Assembly (NCBI GenBank): GCA_965116715.1
Contig: OZ220724.1
Coordinates: forward strand, 1,922,001 to 1,986,000
Direction of reading: 5' to 3'
DNA from: Poriferisodalis sp965116715
Lineage (GTDB): Bacteria; Actinomycetota; Acidimicrobiia; Acidimicrobiales; Poriferisodalaceae
DNA length: 64,000 bases
Positions 30,172-39,676 of this stretch are shown here, piece by piece. Position 1 is the stretch's first letter; each line of letters opens with the position of its first letter. The notes under the pieces are model-generated. The model was not told the DNA's origin. It did not search any database and saw only the letters and a list, made by a program, of their open reading frames with translations. Position numbers and translations under genes: made by a program.

Positions 30172-32911
30172 CGGCCGGGGCGTCGGCAGAGGGCCCTGCA
30201 CCGTCAGCTGCCGGGCTTCTCCCTTGAATCGCATCGTCATCGGTGTCGGCCAAGTCATTACCGGTCGGCGCGTCAGCACCGGACGCCCTAGCCTGCCGAG
30301 CCGAAGAACCCAGTCCGTGACGCTCCATGACCCGTTCGAACCGGAAGCGTTCGATCGCTTCGTGCTGGCCGAAGAGCTGGTCCTCGATGAGCGGCTCGAT
30401 GTTGTAGGTCCAGATGCGGCGCACCCCTGCTTCATCGAGACCGGGCTTCATGAAATGGCTCGGCCCGATCAGCAGGTGATCGCCGCCGAGGTCCTTTTGG
30501 AGTTCGCCGTTGACTCGGTTCAGCAGCTCAGCCACCCAGGCCTGTTCCGGCGCTTGCCGCTGCGTCCACCGCCGCAGCAGCCCTTCGGTCGGCGGCCGGT
30601 TCGGGAAGAACGGCACGAAGTGGAACCGCCGCCGCATCGCAGCGTCGATGAGCGCGATCGACCGGTCGGCGGTGTTCATGGTTCCGATGAACCACAGATT
30701 GGACGGTAGCTCGAAGCCGCCTTCCGGGCGATACTGCGTCTGGGTCCACTCGTCGCGGTACTCCAGCAGATACAGCAGCTCGCCCAGCACCCGCGGCAGG
30801 TTGGCCCGATTGATCTCGTCGATGACCATGACGTGAAGTTCGTCGGGATGCTCCGCGGCGCGCTCCGCCAGCCGCACCAGCGGACCTGGCGTCAGCGCGT
30901 AGGTCATGTTCCCAGTGCCGTCGACATGCGGACGGAACCCCTCGAAGAAGTCCTCGTACGAATAGGCCGGATGGAACTGAACCAGCGAATACGGTCCATC
31001 TTCCTCGTACCACTTGTCGTGTTGGATGCCGACGAGCGTCCACGCTAAGCGTTGAGCGAAGTAGGTCTTCCCCGTTCCCGGAGGCCCGTACAGGATCACC
31101 TGCCCTTGGTCCTCGAGGAGTTTGACGATCTCGTCCAGTGTTTCGAAGTCGCACAGCAGGTCGTCGGCCAGCCCCTCAAGCTCACCTTCGTCGACCCAGC
31201 GCACGGCCGAGCCCTGCTCTCGATACTCCCAGGTCAGCCAATACATGAAGCATGCGATGCCCCATGTATCGACGACGCCGTCATCGGTGAAGTGTGGTCC
31301 AAGCGCTGCCAGCAGCAAGTCGTTGGAGCCCATGACGACCGCGCCGCAGTCGCCGTGTTCTTCGTGCAGGGCGACGATCGCTTCGGCCTCACTCGCCTGC
31401 TCGGTGTTCAGCACGCCGAGTTCGACGAGCAGTTTGATCATGTCAAGCTTGCCGAGCGCTTGACCGTCTTTGTTGATGCGGCGAACCACGTACACCGGGA
31501 CGAAGGCCTCAGGATGGCACACGGCGGGCAGCTTCGTCGCCGCCAGATACCCAAGCCCGCTCACCGAACTGACGGCATCGTCGATGCGGTCCTCAAGCTC
31601 TCCAGCACCGAAGCACAGTTCGGCGAGGCTGTCTCGAAGCCGAAACCACGATTCCACTGTGGTTTCATTGACAGCCCGGTCCAACGACGGCTGCTGGCCG
31701 CACCAGCCATAGTTCTGGTTGCTCTTGGCCCAAACGGCCTTGATGCGCTGTCGGTCCTCGAAGGCCATCTCGTTCAACGACTGCAAAGTGCGTTCGTGCT
31801 GCACGCGCGCCTGCAGGTGCTGCCGGTCGCGATCTTCTGGATAGCCAGTGTCCCGGAACTCAGCGACCAGCGTGGGCAAGTCGAGTTCCTCGTGGCCGCG
31901 CGCGTCGGCATCGCGAGTCGGCGCTCGGCGCTCCATCGCGCGCTCCGCAAGCCATCGCAGGAACGACCGCATTCCCCACGTATCCACCGAGTCGCCCTCA
32001 GAGAAATGCGGGCGCAGGATGTCCAGCAGGAGGTCGTTCGACTCGACAACCGCTCGACCTGACGGCTTGCTGCGAGGATGCTCGTGCAGCATCTGCTCAG
32101 CACGGCGCAGCCGCTCGGCATCAAGCAGCCGCTCGTCCATCAGCATCTGCAGGTTCTCGAGCTTGCCCGCCCAGCGTCCGGCGTTGTGGAGCGAATAGTT
32201 GGGGATCACTCGTTGCGGGTCAAGAACAGCCACCACGCGGGTCGCGCTTGCCCACCCCAAGCCTCGAATCTCATCGACAGCTGACTGCAGTCGGTCGGCG
32301 AGGCTGTCCGTGCCGAAGCACAACGCGCTGAGCTCGGACCGGAACGACTCCCATTCAGGCTCGCTCGCCCGATCAATGAACGAACCGAGTTGCACGATCT
32401 GGCCGACGCCGCCATAGCTGCCTTCTCCCTTCGGCCTCCAGACCTCATGGAGCCGCTGTCGCTCCGCCCACGGCATCGTCGGCAGGCTGCGAAGAATCTC
32501 CTCGAAACGCTCGCGCGCCTGCAAGTGTCCAACTTCGCGAGCAAGGTCGTAGCCGTCTGCCCGGAAATCGGCGACCAGTTGAGCCAGCCGCTCCGACGGA
32601 TCCTGACTCACAGGCTCCAAGTCCGCATCTGCCGCTGCGGATCCTTCCTCAAGCCAACGCCACCAAGGCCGGACATGAGCGCGGTAGCTGTCTTGCGAGC
32701 CGGAGGTCAGGCGCTTCACCTCGGTCACCCAATGCTCCAACAGCGGCTCAGCTCGCCTGGCTGGATCCGTCGGCTGCTCGAGCGCAAAGGCGATCCACTG
32801 CCCGACAATGGTCTTGTCGTCCTCGACCGTGCCTCTGGCCTTGCCCTCGACGTGCTCCCGGTGATGCAGGTACTCGTCGAGGCGTTGCATCCAATACTGC
32901 TCGCCGCCCAT
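30164..32911 (-). CDS. mcrB: McrB-type AAA+ GTPase with duplicated N-terminal module
   Basis: Motor and recognition subunit of a McrBC-type restriction system. The C-terminal AAA+ domain (about residues 600–850) has Walker A LYGPPGTGKTYFA, Walker B VMVIDEINRAN and the McrB GTPase signature MNTADRSIALID. The 560-residue N-terminal part is unlike E. coli McrB. Residues ~1–95 look like the helical core-binding domain of tyrosine recombinases. Two homologous ~215-residue modules follow (about 110–325 and 345–565), each with LVA(D/E)FR..GY...HLQAR, a helix-hairpin-helix-like GLG..(S/A)AT segment, and a final SNDLLL...LxPHF...VDTWG block. It is divergent from the broken HigBA-like pair. Confidence 0.88.
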   Translation of the reverse strand: MGGEQYWMQRLDEYLHHREHVEGKARGTVEDDKTIVGQWIAFALEQPTDPARRAEPLLEHWVTEVKRLTSGSQDSYRAHVRPWWRWLEEGSAAADADLEPVSQDPSERLAQLVADFRADGYDLAREVGHLQARERFEEILRSLPTMPWAERQRLHEVWRPKGEGSYGGVGQIVQLGSFIDRASEPEWESFRSELSALCFGTDSLADRLQSAVDEIRGLGWASATRVVAVLDPQRVIPNYSLHNAGRWAGKLENLQMLMDERLLDAERLRRAEQMLHEHPRSKPSGRAVVESNDLLLDILRPHFSEGDSVDTWGMRSFLRWLAERAMERRAPTRDADARGHEELDLPTLVAEFRDTGYPEDRDRQHLQARVQHERTLQSLNEMAFEDRQRIKAVWAKSNQNYGWCGQQPSLDRAVNETTVESWFRLRDSLAELCFGAGELEDRIDDAVSSVSGLGYLAATKLPAVCHPEAFVPVYVVRRINKDGQALGKLDMIKLLVELGVLNTEQASEAEAIVALHEEHGDCGAVVMGSNDLLLAALGPHFTDDGVVDTWGIACFMYWLTWEYREQGSAVRWVDEGELEGLADDLLCDFETLDEIVKLLEDQGQVILYGPPGTGKTYFAQRLAWTLVGIQHDKWYEEDGPYSLVQFHPAYSYEDFFEGFRPHVDGTGNMTYALTPGPLVRLAERAAEHPDELHVMVIDEINRANLPRVLGELLYLLEYRDEWTQTQYRPEGGFELPSNLWFIGTMNTADRSIALIDAAMRRRFHFVPFFPNRPPTEGLLRRWTQRQAPEQAWVAELLNRVNGELQKDLGGDHLLIGPSHFMKPGLDEAGVRRIWTYNIEPLIEDQLFGQHEAIERFRFERVMERHGLGSSARQARASGADAPTGNDLADTDDDAIQGRSPAADGAGPSADAPADG

Positions 32912-33017
32912 GGCGGTATGTCTACAGCGACGGTGTCACACGCCTGCCGCCGCCGGGCAGAAAACCATGCCCGCGCGACTACGCCAGTGGCGTATACCAT
33001 TCGATGTGCCGAGGCGC

Positions 33018-33344
33018 ATGCAGACCGTGGTGGAAACACGTGCGTATCTGACGGCCGCCGGATCGTTCCTCTCTGAGGCCGAACTCGAGGAGATCGTCAA
33101 CCGTGTTGCCGCCAACCCCACTGCGGGCGTTCCGCTCGGCGGAGGCATCAGCAAGATGCGCGTTCCGGCACCCGGTCGAGACAAGCGAGGCGGCACCTGA
33201 GTCGTGTACCTGTCCGCGGGCGACCGCCTGCCTGTTTTCTTGCTCACAGCGTTCTCGAAGAACGACAAGGCTGACCTCACGCCGACGGAGCGCCGGGCAC
33301 TCATCGGTGTCGGCAAACGCATAGCCACCCGCTACGGGAGTTGA
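33018..33344 (+). pseudogene. RelE/HigB-like toxin gene with an in-frame stop
   Basis: The frame starts MQTVVETRAYLTAAGSFL with an upstream GAGG and matches the ~108-residue RelE/HigB toxin family (AANPTAGVPLGGGISKMRVPAPGRDKRGG...). A TGA at 33198–33200 interrupts it after residue 60. The same frame then continues without any other stop through VVYLSAGDRLPVFLLTAFSK and KADLTPTERRALIG to TGA 33342, exactly where the family would end. TGA stands where many homologues have arginine, so a single CGA-to-TGA change explains it. The antitoxin gene begins four bases later. Confidence 0.82.
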
Positions 33345-33348
33345 GAAG

Positions 33349-33754
33349 ATGACCGCATTCGACGAGATCATGAATGGCCTCAGTGACGCGGAGGCGTATC
33401 TGGACGGAGAGCGCCGTGGCTTCGTGGCCCACGATGTCGTGATCCCCGAGCCAGACGTTCGGGCCATCCGGGAACGCACCGGACAGTCCCAGGCAGCATT
33501 TGCCGGGAGCATCGGCGTCGCAGTGGCAACGCTGCGCAACTGGGAACAGGGGCGACGGCGCCCGCAGGGCCCCGCGCGCGTTCTCCTAGGAGACTGCTGA
33601 GCAATCGCCGAATTCGTCAATTCTCGTTTGCAGAACTGCAGGTCAGAGAGTTGCGCTCAAGGCCGAAACCGAATAAATCAGCAGTCTCCTAGCACTGCTG
33701 GCAGATCAGCCCGAGATCATCCAGCAGCATCTCGGCCCGACACGCGCGCGGTGA
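33349..33754 (+). pseudogene. HigA/XRE-like antitoxin gene split by a small insertion
   Basis: The frame opens normally (ATG 33349 after GAGAAG) and encodes a helix-turn-helix antitoxin: VRAIRERTGQSQAAFAGSIGVAVATLRNWEQGRRRPQGPAR. It stops at 33600 after 83 residues because a 99-bp element sits in codon 80. Removing the element plus one CTAG copy rejoins the frame to 33689–33754, giving LALLADQPEIIQQHLG and a 100-residue protein, the usual length and ending of the family. The HTH itself is intact, so a truncated repressor may still be made. Confidence 0.85.
33590..33688. mobile_element. 99-bp MITE-like element with terminal inverted repeats
   Basis: The ends GAGACTGCTGA and TCAGCAGTCTC are perfect 11-base inverted repeats, flanked on both sides by CTAG (33586–33589 and 33689–33692). 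CTAG is a typical four-base target duplication for IS5-family transposases. Exact removal restores the antitoxin reading frame. It is too small to encode a transposase, so a full-length relative elsewhere would have moved it. Confidence 0.85.
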
Positions 33755-33759
33755 CCGGG

Positions 33760-34626
33760 ATGGCTTGTTCTCGCTCACACCGCCGCCCCGTGACTCGCTG
33801 GCACTCGCTGGTTCGGACGGCGGCGGCCGCCTGCGCACTGGCCGTCCTGGCGGCAGCCTGCGTCGCCCTCGAGACGGATCTGGTTGTGCGCGACGACGGA
33901 TCGGGATCTGTCGAGGCGACGATGAGCATTCACACGGCCATGCTCGGCTCTGCAGCGCTCGGCGAGGGAGCGATGTTCGAGACGACCGAGGAAATGTGTC
34001 AGCAGTTCGCTGGCGAGACAGGCGATGATGGTCCGAGCATCTTCGGCTTGGAAGAGTTGGACGACTTCGACATCTCGGTGGGCGACGGCACTTGCACCGT
34101 CAGGTTCGGGCGCACATGGGATGCGGCCGACTTTGACACGGTCATGGCGGTCTTGGCCGAGGACGGCGGGCCGAGCGTCCATCGCACCGCCGGCGGCGGC
34201 TGGCGCTTCGAACTGGATCTTTCCTGGCTCAGCGGCGACCTCTCCGAAGACGAACTCTCTGAAGATGAACTCGCTCAGGCGGCGGCACTGGGCTTCGAAC
34301 TCCCCACACTGGCGATCTCTGTGACGCTGCCCGGCGAGACCGTGGAGCACAACGCCGACTCCGCGAGGCAATCCCAGTCCGCATGGGAACTCGACTTCCT
34401 CGCCACCGACGAGTTCCCCAAATCGCTCTACGCCGAGACGGCACCCAGCGGCGGGCTTGAGCCAGAAGCGATCGGCGCCATCGTCGCCGGAGCCCTGCTG
34501 GCTCTCGCGGCCCTCGTCACACTGCGCCGACACCAACAGGCCAAGACCGCCGCATCAGACACTGAACAATGCCGAAGCGGTCGGCGACCCGGCCAAGGCG
34601 ACGGCTCTCGACAAAGACACGCCTGA
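33760..34626 (+). CDS. Lipoprotein with C-terminal membrane anchor (LppM-like), possible 3' frameshift
   Basis: The signal peptide ends in a lipobox (AVLAAAC, about residue 33). The ~200-residue outer domain is acidic, with VVRDDGSGSVEATMSIH resembling the start of actinobacterial LppM-type proteins. A membrane helix follows near the end (AIGAIVAGALLALAALVTL). After LRRHQQAKTAA the current frame turns arginine/glutamine-rich and stops at 34626. The +1 frame continues with an acidic tail of normal codon use (NNAEAVGDPAKATALDKD...) to 34702, so a frameshift near 34555 is likely. ATG 33760 is chosen; GTG 33751 overlaps the ancestral antitoxin stop. Confidence 0.6.
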   Translation: MACSRSHRRPVTRWHSLVRTAAAACALAVLAAACVALETDLVVRDDGSGSVEATMSIHTAMLGSAALGEGAMFETTEEMCQQFAGETGDDGPSIFGLEELDDFDISVGDGTCTVRFGRTWDAADFDTVMAVLAEDGGPSVHRTAGGGWRFELDLSWLSGDLSEDELSEDELAQAAALGFELPTLAISVTLPGETVEHNADSARQSQSAWELDFLATDEFPKSLYAETAPSGGLEPEAIGAIVAGALLALAALVTLRRHQQAKTAASDTEQCRSGRRPGQGDGSRQRHA

Positions 34627-34746
34627 CGCAAGCGGCGGCACAGACAACGCCGAAGTGAGCAACGAAGGCAGCGAGGGCGGCACCAGCACCACTGATCGCT
34701 GACAGCCTGCCGCGAGCGGCTAGTCGTGACCACAATTGAGCTTGCT

Positions 34747-34776
34747 GTAGTCATAGCTTTGAAATAATGTGACTAC
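34747..34776. promoter_or_regulatory. Operator palindrome and -10 box of the Phd/PIN pair
   Basis: GTAGTCA and its complement TGACTAC are separated by 16 bases immediately before the antitoxin ATG. TAATGT (34765–34770) inside it ends six bases before the ATG, so the leaderless promoter and the likely autoregulatory operator coincide. Confidence 0.6.
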
Positions 34777-35088
34777 ATGGCTGGCGAAGGCACGAATGCG
34801 GATATCGGCATCCGGGAGCTGAAGGCGAAGCTGTCGGAGTGCGTGCGGCGGGCTGCCGGCGGCGAGCGCCTCATCGTCACCGACCGGGGACGGCCGGTGG
34901 CGCAGCTCACGCCGCTGGACGATTCGATGTTGGACGACCTTGCACGCATCGAACAGGGAGTCGCCGAGGGCTGGATCAGACCTGCCAAACGGCGGGGCGG
35001 ACTCCAACCATTCACCCCATCGAGGCCCCTGCTGCTGTCGGAGGGCCCGACGATCATGGAAATGCTCGACGAGGACCGAGGCGATTGA
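34777..35088 (+). CDS. Phd/YefM-type antitoxin
   Basis: Antitoxin and probable autorepressor of the following PIN toxin. The N-terminus IGIRELKAKLSECVRRAAGGERLIVTDRGRPVAQLTPL is the Phd/YefM fold. The C-terminal ~50 residues, including RPLLLSEGPTIMEMLDEDRGD, are the expected toxin-binding tail. TGATG overlaps the toxin start by one base. Confidence 0.9.
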   Translation: MAGEGTNADIGIRELKAKLSECVRRAAGGERLIVTDRGRPVAQLTPLDDSMLDDLARIEQGVAEGWIRPAKRRGGLQPFTPSRPLLLSEGPTIMEMLDEDRGD

Positions 35089-35486
35089 TGCTGTACGTCG
35101 AATCCAGTGCGCTGATGAAGTTCTATCGACCAGAGCACGAATCCGAATTCACGTTTCACACCGTGGCGACGGAACCGCTTCGAGTCACATGTGGGCTCAC
35201 TGAAGTCGAGATCAGACGCAACTTCGCGCGCCATTTCGACGGCGAAGAGCTGGCGCGAGTTCAGCGTCAACTGCAAATCGATCTCACCGCGTTTGAGATG
35301 GTTGAGCTGGATGCCGAGGTATGTGCCGATGCAGCTCATATTGCTGAAGAGACGCTCTGCAGGTCGCTCGACGCCATTCACTTGGCAGCTGCCCGACGAG
35401 CGAGTCCGAGCGCGACCGTGCTGACGTTCGATCGGCGTCAGGCAACGGCAGCCCGCGCCATCGGCATGGCGGTCCTCGGCGCCTGA
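35088..35486 (+). CDS. PIN-domain ribonuclease toxin
   Basis: 132-residue VapC-like toxin paired with the Phd antitoxin. Acidic positions are visible: the first is glutamate (YVESSALMKFY) where most PIN toxins have aspartate, then E in LTEVEIRR, D in SLDAIHLAAA and D in VLTFDRRQ. The substitution at the first metal-binding position is conservative and may or may not reduce activity. Confidence 0.87.
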   Translation: MLYVESSALMKFYRPEHESEFTFHTVATEPLRVTCGLTEVEIRRNFARHFDGEELARVQRQLQIDLTAFEMVELDAEVCADAAHIAEETLCRSLDAIHLAAARRASPSATVLTFDRRQATAARAIGMAVLGA

Positions 35487-35546
35487 GGTTCGCACCCAGC
35501 GAGCTCGGTGAGGTAGCGCGCTCAGCAGCGCTTGCATCTGATTCGC

Positions 35547-37655
<2,109 letters not shown>

Positions 37656-37782
37656 GTGGACCTCCAAGGTCGCGTCGGGGTCAGATCACGGTCAGATCAG
37701 AGCCGGATCCGGGTCGGGTCACGTCGGGATGGCTCGGGGGAGTATGCCGGACCGCGGGCAGCGATGCTGTGGAGGTCGGGGC

Positions 37783-39147
37783 TCAGGACCCCTCGGGCAC
37801 TTCGTGCTCTTCGGGCATGAGTTCGGTGTGGTCGCCGCGCTCGCCCGAGAACCGGAGGAATGCGAGCGCAGCAATGGCTGCACAGGCCGACGCGAACAGG
37901 ATGCCGATCTTGGCGAGATCGGTGATGCCGCCGTCGTCGAACGCCAGTCCGGTGATGAAGATCGACACGGTGAACCCGATGCCTGCCGCGAACCCCATCC
38001 CGATGAACTGCGGCCAATTGAGCCCGGGGGGCAGGTCGAAGCCGAAGCGTGTCGCCACCCAGGTGAACGCAGCGATGCCGACCGGTTTGCCGATCACCAG
38101 ACCGAGCACGATGCCCCAGGTCACCGGCGAGCCGGCAGCGTCGGTGAGGGTGTCGCCCGACAGCGGCACGCCGGCGTTGGCCAGGGCGAAGATGGGCACG
38201 ATGAGGAACGCCGTGAACGGATGCAGCATCGTCTCGAGCCGCTCGGTCATCGGCACCGATTCCTGCACCACGAACGCCGCCTGGTGAACCTGCTCGATGT
38301 TGGGGCTCGCCGGCAGGTCATCGACGTGTTCCTGGGCAGCAACGCGGCTGACCAACGGCTTGGCCGGTGCCAGCAGCCCCAGTGCCACCCCAGCGATGGT
38401 GGCGTGCACGCCCGACTCCAGCGTGGCGTACCAGGTCACGATCCCGATCACCCAATAGACCGGCAGCGCCCACACCTTCATCAGCGTCAGCAGCCGGACC
38501 AGCACCAGCATCGCGCCGGCGAGTGTCAGCCACCGCAGGTCGAGATTGCCGGTGTAGAAGATCGCGATGACGGCGATGGCCCCGATGTCGTCCACGATCG
38601 CGAGCGTCAGCAGGAACAGCTTCAGCATCGGCGGCACCCGAGAGCCCAGCAACGCGACGATGCCGACGGCGAAGGCGATGTCGGTGGCCATCGGGATTCC
38701 CCAGCCCGAAGCGGCTTCGCCCGACGTGTTGAACGCGAAGTACAGCAGCGCGGGCACGACCATGCCGCCGATGGCGGCGATGGCCGGCAGCGTGGCGGCG
38801 CGAACGCTCGAGAGATAACCGGTCACCAGCTCGCGCTTGATCTCCAGGCCCACCACGAAGAAGAACAGGGCCATGAGGGCGTCGTTCACCAGCTCCTGCA
38901 GATCCAGCGGGTGGACGTGGAAGCCGCCGAGTGACAGCTCGATGTGGGTGTGCCAGAAGTCGAAGTAGGTGTCGCTCCAGGGCGAGTTCGCCCAGATGAG
39001 GGCGACGGCCGTCGCCAGCAGCAGCAGCATGCTGCCGGCCACTTCGCGGTGGATGAACTTGAGGATCGGGCGCGCGACGTAGCGGGCCAGCCAGCGGTCG
39101 CCGCCGGCGAAGGTTTCCCGCTGGTACAGGTAGTCCGACCTCGCCAT
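37783..39147 (-). CDS. nhaA: Na+/H+ antiporter NhaA
   Basis: Exports sodium in exchange for protons. The 454-residue membrane protein begins FIHREVAGSMLLLLATAVALIWANSPW and has the family core ALMALFFFVVGLEIKREL, PMATDIAFAVGIVALLG and LAIVDDIGAIAVIAIFYT, with the two adjacent aspartates of the transport site. The C-terminus is a short hydrophilic acidic tail. The same-direction membrane pyrophosphatase lies 127 bases downstream; both suit a saline or sodium-stressed habitat (inference). Confidence 0.95.
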   Translation of the reverse strand: MARSDYLYQRETFAGGDRWLARYVARPILKFIHREVAGSMLLLLATAVALIWANSPWSDTYFDFWHTHIELSLGGFHVHPLDLQELVNDALMALFFFVVGLEIKRELVTGYLSSVRAATLPAIAAIGGMVVPALLYFAFNTSGEAASGWGIPMATDIAFAVGIVALLGSRVPPMLKLFLLTLAIVDDIGAIAVIAIFYTGNLDLRWLTLAGAMLVLVRLLTLMKVWALPVYWVIGIVTWYATLESGVHATIAGVALGLLAPAKPLVSRVAAQEHVDDLPASPNIEQVHQAAFVVQESVPMTERLETMLHPFTAFLIVPIFALANAGVPLSGDTLTDAAGSPVTWGIVLGLVIGKPVGIAAFTWVATRFGFDLPPGLNWPQFIGMGFAAGIGFTVSIFITGLAFDDGGITDLAKIGILFASACAAIAALAFLRFSGERGDHTELMPEEHEVPEGS

Positions 39148-39224
39148 ACGGCCGCACAGGATAGGGGCCGTTACTCAGTGGGCTGGCCGCCGATTCGGGC
39201 ATCCAGGGCGATGTCGCCGGACGT

Positions 39225-39593
39225 TCAGCGATCGGACATGCGCTGGACGGCTGCCTGCAGCTCAGGCGCTGTCTCGAACAGCGGCGCGACCTCCACATCG
39301 GCCAGGGTGGCGCTGATTTCGGGCTCGGTGACCACGAACACCAGGGCGCCTCCCGCATTGCGACACCGACGGCGAGCATCGAGCAGCACACCCACCACGA
39401 CTGGCTGCAGCAGGCTGACGCCGGACAGGTCGACGATGAGTCTGGGCTGCGGCCCGGCCGCTCGCAGCGCCGATGTCACAGCGCTGTCGAGTGACGCTAT
39501 GGAGGCCAGGTCGAGCTCGCCCCGGGGCGTGAGCACGACGGCCACAGTGCCGTCAGGGGTGTCGATCGTCTGGGAGGTGATGCCGGAGATCAC
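39225..39593 (-). CDS. STAS-domain protein without the phosphorylatable serine
   Basis: A 122-residue single STAS domain as in anti-sigma-factor antagonists: VVLTPRGELDLASIASLDSAV, LIVDLSGVSLLQPVVVGVLLDARRRCRNAGGALVFV. In antagonists the loop reads about DLSGVxFxDSSGLGVL, with the regulatory serine in DSSG. Here it is LLQPVVVGVL, so neither the aspartate nor the serine is present. It cannot be switched by the usual kinase and may be constitutive or structural. GTG start; the neighbouring genes do not suggest a sigma factor partner. Confidence 0.75.
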   Translation of the reverse strand: MISGITSQTIDTPDGTVAVVLTPRGELDLASIASLDSAVTSALRAAGPQPRLIVDLSGVSLLQPVVVGVLLDARRRCRNAGGALVFVVTEPEISATLADVEVAPLFETAPELQAAVQRMSDR

Positions 39594-39620
39594 GTCAACC
39601 CGGCTCGCCGCCAGTGCCCA

Positions 39621-39676
39621 TCAGACACAGGCGCGTCAGACCCAGGGCCGTCAGACACAGTGCCGATCACACAAAG
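39621..39676. repeat. 15-bp tandem repeats near the oxidoreductase stop
   Basis: TCAGACMCAG recurs at 39621, 39636 and 39651 with a 15-base period; a degenerate TCACACAAAG at 39667 contains the stop codon of the luciferase-like gene. The repeats lie just upstream of the STAS gene start. Confidence 0.7.

Noticed and set aside
33198..33200. TGA in the toxin gene as a recoded (selenocysteine) codon
   Set aside because: Relatives commonly have arginine, not cysteine, at this point, no selenocysteine-insertion hairpin was evident, and the antitoxin is also broken; simple nonsense mutation is more likely.
28683..35486. The defence/toxin–antitoxin zone as a prophage or integrative element
   Set aside because: No integrase, structural phage gene or direct-repeat attachment sites were seen; the only tRNA nearby is 18 kb away. 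The integrase-like segment is an N-terminal domain of McrB, not a recombinase.
37678..37700. Two copies of GTCAGATCA upstream of hppA
   Set aside because: Short direct repeat 11 bases apart in a GC-rich intergenic stretch; too little to claim an operator.
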